This document shows, piece after piece, positions 35,138-45,600 of a stretch of DNA of 64,000 nucleotides. Each line of letters opens with the position of its first letter. Position 1 is the first letter of the stretch. Source of the stretch: Brachypodium distachyon. Taxonomy: Eukaryota > Streptophyta > Magnoliopsida > Poales > Poaceae. The stretch spans positions 13,289,501 to 13,353,500 of the forward strand of contig NC_016131.3 of assembly GCF_000005505.3 (NCBI RefSeq). The letters are read 5' to 3'. Under the pieces are notes generated by a model. The model was given only the letters and a program-made list of their open reading frames with translations, was not told the origin of the DNA and did not search any database. The translations under genes and the position numbers were made by a program.

Positions 35138-36012
35138 TCATTGCCGGCTTGCAAGGGTACCTTCTTGACCTTGGCACCCTCCTCCTTCAGCTTCACGCCC
35201 TTGCTGCTCGCCCGCAAGTGGATCCTCGTTCCAGGCAACGTCAAAGTCGCCGGAATCAGCCACTGCGGAGGTCTTCATGACCTCGCCCACGCACCAAGCA
35301 GCGTCCTTCAGGTCGCACTTGATGGAGAGTACACCGTATGTTGACGGCATCTTCATCACGCCATAGGCGAAATGAGTCGCCGCCATGAACTTGATCAGCG
35401 TCGGCTGACCAATGATCCCGTTGTATGGCAATGAGGTGTGAGCCACGTCGAAGACGACGTGCTCAGTCCGGAACGCTTCTCGGGACCCGAAAGTCACCAG
35501 GAGCATGATTTGCCCCATGGGTTGCACGACTCCGGGGTTAATCCCCCGGAACAAGTCGGTGGGCTTCATCTGCTCCAGGGCAGCTGAAACTTCTCCACAA
35601 AGTTGGCAGACAGGAGGTTAAGGGTTGCTCCGTTGTCCACCAGAACCTTGGTCACCGTAACGTTGTTGATGATCGGTGACACTACAAGGGGCAGAACCCC
35701 TGATCCCAAGGGACGAATCAGATGATCGTCCGAGTTGAAGGTGATCGGCACATGCGGCCACCTCAACGGCTGTTGTGCCTCCACGCTGGGGTGGAGGGCG
35801 CACACCTCACGGGTAAGCCGTTCACGGCAGCGTGAGACGTGAGAGCGTATGCTCCCCATGGATGCAGGCGACGTCGCGGGGCTCCTGGAAGCCGGGCTCG
35901 TCGACGTCGTCGCTGCAGTCGTACTCGCACTGATCGGCACGAGGCTTGTCCCGTCCCCGGGGAGGCCGAGTCCTTGCCGCCACGGCCTTGACCGCGACCC
36001 TCGGGGAGTTGT
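35138..36012 (-). pseudogene. gag end and protease of fragment D
   Basis: Minus-strand frames give PLRWPHVPITFNSDDH, then the protease site VTKVLVDNGATLNLLSANFV, then GIIGQPTLIKFMAATHFAYG. The catalytic Asp (VDNG) is kept, unlike the Glu in element C. Two frames overlap near 35567, marking a frameshift. The frame enters unrelated LINE-like DNA upstream of about 36012. Confidence 0.75.
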
Positions 36013-36160
36013 TTTTCTTTTTCTTTCATCTGCTTTTGTTTTGTTTCGTGTTTTTTTAAGTTTTCTCATTTTGAGCCTTTGGTCCTTGTTTGTACTTGGG
36101 CTTCTTCTTAATGAAAATGACACTTTGCTAAGCGTGTTCGAGAAAAGAATAAGTGGACAT
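36013..36160 (+). mobile_element. LINE 3' tail fragment
   Basis: T-rich DNA with CTTTTTCTTTCATCTG, TTTGTTTCGTG and CTTCTTAATGAAAATGACAC, ending GTGTTCGAGAAAAG. This is the style of grass LINE 3' untranslated tails before the A tail. It has no coding part. It is adjacent to gag-pol fragment D without a clear target duplication. Confidence 0.4.
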
Positions 36161-36289
36161 AACCAACAGTTATTGGTATGTTAAATTAAACAACACAATG
36201 GACTAACACTAAAGAGGATATTTTTGTTCGATTCACACTTTAGCATGCAGTCCTCTAAGAGTAATCAAGCAGCCGCATGAAAATAAATA

Positions 36290-36402
36290 CTCCCTCCGTT
36301 TCATAATTCTTGTCGAAATATTACATGTATCTAGACACTTTTTAGGAATAGATACATCCATTTTTGGACAAATTTGAGACAATAATTATGGAACGGAGGG
36401 AG
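36290..36402. mobile_element. Stowaway-type MITE
   Basis: 113 bp beginning CTCCCTCCGTTTCATAATTC and ending AATTATGGAACGGAGGGAG, flanked by TA on both sides (36288-36289, 36403-36404). The terminal sequence and TA target duplication are those of Stowaway (Tc1/mariner-derived) MITEs of grasses. Confidence 0.9.
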
Positions 36403-36464
36403 TAGTTGATATCATGCGTGGAGACACTAACACATTGTTCTCACCCCTCTTCCTCTCTCTCACC

Positions 36465-37340
36465 CACCCACCCAACGGACGGCGCCGCCGCCAACGGCTT
36501 CCTCCGCCGTTCCCTCACCGTGGAGGAGGCTGAAGCCCTCCATGCCGCGGAGTACCAGTGCCCGCCGGACTGCCGCCTCCCCAGCAAGTGACGGCTTAGT
36601 CTCGGCGGCATCCCCACGCCGGTGTCGCGCTGGCTGAAGAGGCAGGCCGCCATCACCGAACATTGGTTTGGCGGCCTGACGGCGGAGCAACGGGCGCTGC
36701 CGGAGTGGTATCGCCACACCAGCAGCGTCTGGGCACAGTTCTTCGCCAACCCGCAGGACGTCGACATGGCCCGCTACGACCACCGCCGGCCAACCACAAC
36801 GCGCAGCCCGACGGGTGTATTGGGGCCAGTCGGGGAGGACGCTGGCGGTGGTGATGGCACACATCGCCACCGGCAATGAGCCCCGCCTCAAGGCCCTGCC
36901 GCGAGCACCGGCCGGACGCCACCGGTGGCTGGCGCGATCCGATGGCTCCTCCTCGTCCTCGACAGTGCGCACGCTGCCGGCGCTTCGGGCCATGAAGGAC
37001 GAGCACAGTTCCTCCTCCCCACGGCCACCTCCGCCTCGTCCGACCGAAGGAGGAGTGCGTGAACCCACCGCAGGACGAGCGCAAGACACTCATGCTCTGC
37101 CAAGCCGACGACCCGGAAGAGTTCTGGGGCCAGCAGAACTCTTCTGGGTCGTCGGCTTGGCGGAGCAGGCCAGCCCGCCTCGCCCTCAACTGGTCAGAGA
37201 AGGAGCTCCTTGTTTGGTCAGAGCGGGAGCGCAAGGAGGAGGCCGAGCGCAAGCGCCGCCGCGGCAACGTCGTCGAGCCTGCCGACGAGGAGGAATCCAG
37301 CGACGATGACTGCTGGACAGCCTCACCGACGATGACAAGT
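36465..37340 (+). pseudogene. Broken fragment of an unrecognised grass protein
   Basis: One frame reads SLTVEEAEALHAAEYQCPPD, meets a stop at 36590, and goes on as GGIPTPVSRWLKRQAAITEH, WFGGLTAEQRALPEWYRHTS and WAQFFANPQDVDMARYD. After a frameshift come GRTLAVVMAHIATGNEPRL and a Ser/Pro-rich part. A third frame (37059-37340) gives DDPEEFWGQQNSSGSSAW and a Glu/Arg-rich acidic end. No function is recognised. The stop and frameshifts mark it as a relic. It lies between a Stowaway element and another MITE. A captured gene fragment carried by a transposon is possible. Confidence 0.5.
37100..37160. repeat. Inverted repeat, 26-bp arms with 9-bp spacer
   Basis: Left arm 37100-37125 and right arm 37135-37160 are reverse complements with a single mismatch (CCAAGCCGACGACCC / GGGTCGTCGGCTTGG at the outer ends). 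The spacer is GGGGCCAGC. It lies inside the coding-like fragment above. Confidence 0.9.
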
Positions 37341-37664
37341 AGGCTCTTTTTTTCCTTATTTTGTATAAACTTTGCCCGAACTAGTCAAATTTCACGGTGT
37401 TTGCTAGATTTTAGCCTTTTTAAAATTTATTTTGATTGGGGCCTAAAAAACGGCTTCGCCGTAGGCCAAATGAGATGCGCGAGAGTGGAGATGCTCTTAA
37501 GCCGGAATGCTGTTAGCGTGAAGATGTTGCCTATTGATTTTGTTTAATCGGTGGAAGAAAGATAGGAGTACTCCGTAGCTAGAGATGCTCCCAAACTTTG
37601 CCGTCTCGAGAGGTTGCCTAATCTGGCACCGCGAGCTCTTTCCTAATCCAACTTAGATTCATCA

Positions 37665-37948
37665 GCATTGTTTGGCACTAGTGTATTTTTTAGTCATTAG
37701 TGTTTTGTTTTTCGAGGGATTTTGGTGTTCACCCAAAACTCTCAAAGACTCGAAGCACTAGTGTTATAAATCAGTAGTATGAGAGGTGTTTTTAATTGAT
37801 GCAAAAATGGGGTGTTTTGTGAGAGAAACTAGAGATAATCCACTTTATTTCCTTCCTACCAAACAAATATTTGGGTTTTCTAGTGTTTTTCAATTTGAAA
37901 TGAATAATCCCTAGAAAACACTTGAAAAACACTGATGCCAAACAAAAC
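37665..37948. mobile_element. MITE-like foldback element
   Basis: The ends are imperfect inverted repeats: GCATTGTTTGGCACTAGTGT at the left and AACACTGATGCCAAACAAAAC at the right. The interior is AT-rich with CACTAGTG motifs repeated. No coding capacity and no certain target duplication. Family not identified. Confidence 0.45.
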
Positions 37949-38097
37949 CTCAACGACAACGCTCGCCGGATCCAGGGCAAGAAGGTCCTCAACATCTTGG
38001 GCGATATGACAGACGAGGAGATCACATTCACAAACATGACCAACTACTGTATATGGGAAAGCTTGGAATTTCCCCTCCCTCGTCCCCTTCCTCTCTG
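37949..38097 (+). pseudogene. Short coding-like remnant
   Basis: The frame LNDNARRIQGKKVLNILGDM continues as TDEEITFTNMTNYCIW and stops at TGA near 38097. It has coding character but no start or splice context that can be defended. It could be another exon of the broken fragment at 36465-37340, separated from it by a MITE. The product is not recognised. Confidence 0.3.
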
Positions 38098-38439
38098 ATT
38101 TCTGTGATCAATGGAGAATTTGTTTTACATTACTGCTACTGTAATGGATATTATTAGTAGAATATTTTCATGTTTTTCTGTTCGCAAAGTTCTACAAACA
38201 TAAATTGATACCTTGCAATTTCATTGTTTGTACACCCAAACATGAACTGGAATTGGATGTACTTAACTATCAATTGCATGCATATCCAAAACATTGGTAT
38301 TGTAGACCAATTCGATTTCCACTCAGCTAATTCCTACCCGATTCAATTCCATCACTTGAATTTCCACGTCCAAACGAAGTCTTGTTTTTTTTTCCTCTAT
38401 GTTTTTTAGAGCGCCTCTATGTTTTCTTGAGCAAAATTG

Positions 38440-38635
38440 CCGCACGGGCTAAAGATGGGCTAGACAAGAAGTTGCGGCCCTCTTAAAAAAGAAGAAGTTG
38501 TGGCCTTTGTGTGTAGGTGGGCTAAAGATGGGCTAAACAAGAAGTTGCGGCCTTTGTCTGCAGATGGGCTAAAGATGGGCGAAACAAGAAGCTCGGCCTT
38601 TTTGTCCGATGTCTGCAGATGGGCTAAAGAGTTCT
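38440..38635 (+). repeat. Imperfect tandem repeats upstream of the Myb-like gene
   Basis: GGGCTAAAGATGGGC(T/G)A(G/A)ACAAGAAG… recurs about three times (38447, 38519, 38566), with TTGCGGCC or TTGTGGCC and GTCTGCAGATGGGCTAAAGA in between. The unit is about 50-70 bp. The last copy ends about 50 bp before the proposed start codon, so the array lies in the promoter or 5' untranslated region. Confidence 0.75.
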
Positions 38636-38685
38636 TTCATCTCCTCCCTCCCTGTAATAAAGAGAAAAAACAAAAAGAGTCGGGC

Positions 38686-41445
38686 ATGCCGCCCCTGGCC
38701 GCCGCCGACGCCTTCCTCGTTCTCGAGTTCGTCGCCGGCAATCGCCTCGTGCCTCCTCCTGCCTTTGCCGCCCTCCTCGCCTCTCTCCCATCAGTATCCC
38801 CGCACACCTCCCCGCGCCTACGCAGAGGCATCGCGCTCCGCGCCCTAGATGCCGTCTTCTCGCTCTCCGACGCCGACGCCGCCATCCTCCTCCGCAAGGC
38901 GCGGGCCGTCCTCGCCGACCCTGACCTCGCGTCCTGCTTCCCCGACCGCCTCACTCTGCCCGTCGCCCGAGATGACGAGGCTGCGGTGGTCGACCTCAAG
39001 CGCCTCGTCGATGTCGAGTGGGCGGATCTCCCTCCCTCCACCCTTGAGATTGCGGCCGACCGGATTGCTGGCGACGGAGCCCTCCATACGTGGGCCGACG
39101 CCGACCAAGACACGCGTAAAAAGCTTCGCCTGCTCGGTGAGAGCGTCGCCTTCCCTTCCTATCCAGATTTCAGAATTTCCAATTTCCAATTGATGTTTCT
39201 GTTAATGCAGTAGGGGAGTCCATGGAGCTTGACATCTTAGGCAAGCTTGGACAAGGTCCATCTAAGGTTGGTGCCGATGAAGCTGACCTTACCAGGGAAA
39301 GCGGCAAATCTGGCCATGCTCAAGAGGGTTGCAGCACTCCACATCAACAAGACCCAGCAAAAACAACAACAGATGCTCCAAAGTTGGTAACAAGTGCAAC
39401 AATCAAAGGCAAAGATAAAGCTACATCTTCTTATGTAACTGGGCTGGTTGCCCCTGACAATCACAAGACCCATCCAGTAACAGGTTCTAAGCGTGGTCTT
39501 ATGGAGAGGAATCGTACTGCAACTGTTTATGAGGTGATTTTACTTCATCTTTTCTTATGAACATGCGATACCGATGCGTACTAGATTTGTCTCATGTAGC
39601 CGATATAGTTAGCCGCTTCTAGCAACCTTATTAGGGAAAATCAATATTTCAGCATAAATGTAGTTGTCTTGTTTATGTTACTCTTGGTTTTCACAGCAGC
39701 AATGAGTTCTTGGTCTATTCTACTAGCATGATGTTAGGTAATATTGTTGCCCTCAACACTTTGTCGATTGTCATCAGGGGCGGAGCCAGACAAACCAAGT
39801 ATTGGGTTCATTCTATTGAAACTTTTTTTCTTGAACACGACGCTGGAATATATTATTGAGTAAGGATGCAAGTACACCGACCACGAAACATACTAGAAGG
39901 ATACAGAAAGCGCTGGTACAGCCCAACAACGAACAAGACCAACGAAAAAAAGAGAAAGGCAAGTAAGTCCCCGGTCTTCTTCGTCTTCCACAACCTCACA
40001 GGCCAACTGAACATGCCGCCAAAGAAACCAAAGGCAACCACCGGCAAGCCGTCAACCTGGAGCCAGTCAAGCCATCTGCACGAAGGCGTTAATGAGCCGC
40101 AATAGTCGCCTGCACAAAGCAGGACCATATGACGAAAAGGCACACGGCCGGGGGCAACCGGCCAGCCGGCAATGCTCCCCGGACTCGAATTGCTCCAGAT
40201 CTGAGCCGAAGCCACAACACCCACACCGAGGTGCACAGATCCCACCACCACAGACCACAACCTCCTGCATCGATTCACGCCGAGCAACGACGTTGCTCCT
40301 GTACATCCTCCCCTCATAAACTGAAGCAAACCACGAGGAGGAGGAAAAACTCCACGATCCTGCTGATGCTGAAGGAGCTGCAGACAAACCGGGACAGGGA
40401 AAGGATCGGGAGACCTTATTCCAAAAGGCGCCGCCACCGCCGCCGTCTCGCCGACGTCCCTGGAAAACACACCCCAACAACAGGACAGGAACCAAGAACC
40501 CCCCCCCCCCCCCCCCCCAGCGAGCCTGCAGTCCAGCTCGTCTCGCGCCGCCCAGAAGGACGCCGGAGGCTGAGCGGGGCGACAAGATCGCCGTAGGGAG
40601 GAAACGGAACCATCGATCGCCTCTTTTTTGCTTCTAACTGCTCGGGAGCGATGCCTTTTATGCCATGTTTTCATTCTATTGAAACTATTGGGTTCAGATG
40701 TAGCATTAGGTATAAATTGCATGGGATTTGACCATTTTCATTGGGTTCAGATGAACCCAATGCCAACACTGCATAAATGTTTGATCACAAAGTTGAGGTA
40801 CAAACTTTCAACAATCTTGAACAAAACGCCCTAGCTGGAAATGCACATGTCTGGTTGTTGATTATTGTCTTTTATTTTACGAATTTAACTATGCTAGCAT
40901 GATTGTTTCAAGTTTTTTTGCTGCAGTGTAAACTGTAAAGGTAACATCTGTACAGATTATGATGGTATCTTTCTTCTCATCTTTTAAGTGTAGTGGGATG
41001 ATTCGGGTGACTCTGACCATGAAAGGGTACCGCACAAGCGTCAGTTACCCACTTATAAAAAGAAACCCGAACCTTCATTTCCACACAAGTCAAGAAAGAA
41101 GTGGAGCGAGATGCAGGAAAAATCCTTGATGGAAGGGGTTGAAAAGTATTCCTTTTTAGTCTTACATTTTATAATAAATTCCTTAAATAAGCATTTGTTT
41201 CATTGCCTCCTGATGGTATTTGCTGTTTGTGTGTGATGATGCATGGAGGTATGGCAAAGGCAATTGGAAAGAAATCAAAATTGCTTACCCTGATGTGTTT
41301 GAAGATAGATCAACAGTATGTATTCTTGTTTGTGTATGTTAACTTTTGTCTGGATCATGTTTGGTTTGTGAATCTGAAGTTAAAATGATGGTTCGATGTG
41401 CAGGTCGATATGAAGGACAAGTTCAGAAATATGGAGAGGCACTGA
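38686..41445 (+). CDS. Myb/SANT protein, telomere repeat-binding-like (TRFL type)
   Basis: Five exons: 38686-39136, 39211-39533, 40994-41145, 41249-41315 and 41404-41445. All introns are GT-AG, all phases match, and they give 344 residues. Residues 1-150 are Ala/Leu-rich and helical; 150-258 are Lys/Thr-rich and probably disordered. The C-terminal Myb domain (about 291-340) shows RKKWSEMQEKSLMEGVEKYG, GNWKEIKIAYPDVF and VDMKDKFRNM. The last motif corresponds to the VDLKDKWR telobox helix of plant telomere-binding Myb proteins, which recognise TTTAGGG repeats. Here Leu is Met and Trp is Phe, so binding to telomeric DNA is uncertain. The protein ends five residues after the motif. A nuclear DNA-binding or chromatin role is inferred. 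Intron 2 contains a LINE insertion. The start is the first ATG after the T-rich leader. Confidence 0.8.
39824..40669 (-). mobile_element. 5'-truncated LINE in intron 2 of the Myb-like gene
   Basis: Flanked by a perfect 17-bp target duplication, TTCATTCTATTGAAACT (39807-39823 and 40670-40686). The A tail lies on the minus strand (T run at 39824-39829), next to a 3' end reading CTCAATAATATATTCCAGCG. 846 bp, with a 20-base C run at 40499-40518. No reverse transcriptase is present, so it is strongly 5'-truncated. It does not disturb the splice sites. Confidence 0.85.
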
Positions 41446-42600
41446 TAATGGGTCCGAACATAGAAAGGCATGCTACCTGTAGGCATTTCTCGCACCTTTA
41501 GGTGTATGTATAAGAGGGTTGTCATGCTGCAAAGGCACTAATATTGATGCTCTTTTTTCTTGTACAGGAAGATGTGAGCTAAGTTCTCTCTCTGGTAGCT
41601 ATGATTTGTAATAAGTAAATGTAGCACATGTGCCTTGATTCTCACTGATGAGCCCTGGGTATGGTGCCTTGATTCTCACTGATGAGCCTTGGTTTGATGC
41701 CTTGAGCTCTTGTTCTATGTCTGCATCAGCATCAGGTGAATATTGTTAATCTCAGTGATGCAAAGTTTTAATTTTCCTTTTTCTTTTGGAGGGCAGACTT
41801 GTGCATGGGGTCAGGTGGGGTGGTGGCAGCAAAATGCACACCTTAATAAATTTGCAGATGGAGATTAGTACTAAATTTGCAGCTTGGGACTAGGGAGGGT
41901 GATCACATGAGACTTGAGAATGCATGTGATCAACATACACTTTTGTTGTCATTGTTGGTTGTACCAAACCAAGCCAAACGCGCGGTGCATCTGCATTAAC
42001 GTACGTACGCACTAAGAAAAATCAATCAACATGTGTCTTTTTTTTCCTTTTGCATAGCTGTACAATTGAAGATGCTCCTGTGTCTCTTTTACATGGAAGA
42101 ATGGGAAACTCATTGCTGATTATGGATTCAAGGACAAAAAGGGAAGGAAGGATGTCAATTTGATGAGACAAATCGACCATGTAGAACGTCCAGTTGCAAA
42201 AGTAAACAAAACATAACAAATGGAGCAATGTTGCACCCACTCTTTTTTTAGATTTAATTAATTTGTATTAAACAAGTGAGCAATTTGCTTCCTAACCTGC
42301 GCTTGTGTTTTGTGTTTATTATTAGCCATCATCATACCCTTGTGTTTTGTGTTTATTTTTACATGAGGACTCTGGGTGTGGGAGGACCAACTGCGGATGA
42401 AAGATAAAGCACAAGGGCTCAAGTGATAAGAGTACAGTCACTCCCTCCCTCCTTGGCTCCTTCCCCACACCACAGGCCACACATGTTGAGGGAGAGAGAG
42501 AGCGCGCTTCCAACGGAGCAGAAGAGCCTCCTCCTGCCCGTGTTAGCTCATCTAGGTTGCTTGTCTTGTCTGAAAGATCCCCCTGTCCTGCCCTGCCGAG
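41446..42600 (+). other. Intergenic: 3' region of the Myb-like gene and 5' region of the TRM gene
   Basis: No gene seen. A 38-bp sequence is duplicated in tandem at about 41631-41705 (TGCCTTGATTCTCACTGATG twice). The stretch from about 42420 is CT-rich and probably holds the 5' untranslated region of the next gene. Confidence 0.5.
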
Positions 42601-45600
42601 ATGGGGGGAATTCACCGCGGCGGAGACACGGACGGACTCCATTCCCAGCGGCCCAATCACCGTTTTGCCGGTACGTACTCCTTGCCCCCCCCCCCCCCCA
42701 TCTATCTTACCGGCCGGTTCCCCCCTCCCCTTCAAATCTTAGGGCTCCATGCATGTCTTCTTACCCATTTATGTATGCCTAGGGTCTTAGAGACGTTTCT
42801 TTCTTGATGATTTTCTCATGGATGCTTCAATGTTGAGCTGGTTGTTATCACTACCTGGATTTCTCAAGGTTTATTTGCTTTTGGAGCGGCGACTTGGGAT
42901 TCTTGTGACTGACTCTTTAGGCCCTGTTTATTTGGTCCTTTTACCAATCTCAAAATCACGGAAGATGCTTTTGGTGCTTCCAGCTGAGAAGCACAGTTTC
43001 ATGTGTAAACGGGAGAAATGTTTTTGAGATTGCTAGAAGCACCACGAAAGCTGAAGCAGAAAGCCCAAACAAACAGCGACTTAGAGCCATCGACTTTACT
43101 GACTAAAAAGTTTGCTTTCCCCCTTTCTGTCTTGTTCCTTAGCCCATGTCTTATTCCTGGCCTCGATGCAATGGATTTCTTCACGATGCCGGCAGGAGAC
43201 GAGAGAAAGAAAGATTCCTGCCAGCCTTGAGTTCCACACAAAACCATTTTTCCTTAAGTTAAATTGGTCTGTTCAGATGTTTCTCTTTTTTGGGGTTCCG
43301 AGCTAATACAAGCTTTGGATTCTTGTGCCCTTTCTTCTTGGTTGACCCACAAGATCACGCAAAACAAGCCTTATTTCGTGGAACATGGCGGCATTCTCAA
43401 GGTCAAAAACTGTATATTATGCTGTGGCCCACATGTTCACCAAGCACCTTGAAGCTTCATTCAGTTGACAATAAATAAATATTACCTTATTTGACTTGTT
43501 TCACTTGACATTTTAGTAGTTGGGCTAAGTTGTAAAGTTGGAGGCAGTAAAAGTAATTTTTTTGTCTGGACAGTGTGTCGGATCCAAGTTATTAATATAC
43601 TATTAGTACCATGTACTATCCGTTGGATGGATAATTGGTCATACACTCATACATCTTTGCATGTTAGCTGATTCCATTCCTCTCTATTACTACCCTGCAC
43701 TTCTCAGTCCTCATTTTTTGTGCTCAGTTTTATATGCTTCATGGTACCCATTATTTATCTTTACGTGCTAGGCAGGAATGGAATGAGAGACGTTGAGTTG
43801 TTCTTTTTTCGAAAAGAACCTAATACTCGTACATTTGTCCGTTAAACTGGTTGCCCCCCCCCCCCCCCCTCCCCCCCCCAACTACCACAACATCACTTTA
43901 TGTGCCAACTTTCAGTTTAACATTCTCCAAATGATAAGCCCGGAGGAAGGGTGGCCTTGAGTTTCTCGTCCCTTTGCCTTAGGATTCGTTAATTCTCTTT
44001 CTTGGTGGACAGAGAAGGGTTATAACTCAGCACTCAGCAGTAGACTATCAAGACTTTCTAATTATCTTACTACTTACACTACCTACACTAAAGTAAGGTC
44101 TACTGACTCTGGAATTTAGATTGGATGGTCTGATGGGAAATTTAGGAGTTGTGGAAACGACTGAAGAGACTTTCTTTCCATACTTACAAGAGACTCCGAG
44201 TACTCAAACATTCAGGATGGCCGGTTAGCACTCATCTTTCAGAATAGTTCAGTAAAAAAGTCAAAGGGATAAATAAATTTCTATCCTCATGTTAGGGAAT
44301 TAAGAAATATATATAATAGCCCTAAACCCTATGTCCCATCATTCTTTCATAGAAAGCGAGATTGTTGATACAGTGCTTGCAGAACGCCACCAGCAGATAT
44401 GTTACCTTGTTACGTACAATATTAGCTTAGCAACAAAAAATATGTCAGCATGTAATGTGTGCCCTCCACTGTTTAATCAGTGCCTTGTTACATTTGTCAC
44501 TCTGAAATTTCCCTGTGGAATTTATTCATCTCTATCTTAACTTTGATCCAGGTGTTGGACCCTTGATGAAACAAGGAGGTGAAGCTGGGATACTTTCCGA
44601 TCCTTTGGTGAGTAGTTTAGTCTTATCTCTAAACCTGCTGGCATGATGTAGGTTAAACAAAATTCCCAAGGTACAAAAATTATATCAAATTGACTTAACT
44701 CCGGGAACCTTTTGCACAGCTTAAAGTATAAGCTGGAACTAGTTAGTAGTCCCTCCGTTCTTAAATTCTTGTCGCTGTTTTAGTTCAAATTTGTACTAAA
44801 ACAGCGACAAGAATTTAGGAACGAAGGTAGTACTTTGTAATAACTAGTTTTAGCATGTCAAAAGCTCTCCAATTTCAAGTTTTTTTTTTTGCATGGCATG
44901 TTTATTAGAGAACCATTCTTTTGTACTGTAGAGATTATAATCAAATGCTTCAGAGTTTACATTTTCTGTTGCCTATCTTAGTATTGCTACTATTTTCGTA
45001 TTTAAAAACTGAGCTCCATTAGGGGTTTTCGCTATTGAGTGTGCTATGTACTATATTGCATTTGAAGAGCAAACCAACAATTCTAGCTACACTGTTTTAT
45101 TATTTTTTCAGTTTGGTGGGAACAGGCTTTGTTCACCGAAAAGAGCTGGTCGAGACAAAAAAAAAAAGTTAATAGATGGTGTCTCTGGAGATGTCATTGC
45201 TAGGCATACATCTCCTGGTATTTTAGGAAGGCTTATGGGCCTTGACATGATGCCTTCATCTGGAGTGCATAGCCAAAACACATGTAACGGGAACCATTCA
45301 CAGGACATGTTGCCAGAAAGTTGCAGAGATGAATCGTGGAGCTGTCATGATAAATATGCTTTCGCTGGAGATGTTTCACGTAGGACAAGCACTGATGAGG
45401 TTCCAGAATTTAAAGATGTTTTTGAAGTTATGGAGACCACGAGAGTGAAGAACCAAAACCATGATACTTCTTCTCGACATGACAAGGTTAACAGTGCCGA
45501 CCTTAATTTTGCAAGGCAGAAATTTATGGATGCAAAACGTCTTTCTACGGATGAATCCTTTCAGAGATCGAAGGAGTTCAATGATGCGGTTGATGCATTG

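Larger units (their letters stand above)
32755..36012 (-). mobile_element. gag-pol fragment D of a Tat-lineage element, inverted
   Basis: The minus strand reads from the end of gag (near 36012) through protease, reverse transcriptase and both RNase H domains to the integrase zinc-binding region, where it stops within FRHSFY (32755). No LTR is present at either end. It is the same lineage as A and C but a separate, diverged copy. Both borders are abrupt: to element E at 32754 and to a LINE-like tail at about 36013. Confidence 0.8.

Noticed and set aside
39853..40722. 289-codon minus-strand ORF in intron 2 of the Myb-like gene
   Set aside because: It lies within the LINE insertion, runs through a G homopolymer and into the host intron. 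No reverse transcriptase or other motif is present.
43855..43880. C-rich tract as a functional element (also 42684-42700 and 40499-40518)
   Set aside because: Homopolymer runs are common in grass introns and transposons and prone to sequencing error. Nothing ties them to a function.
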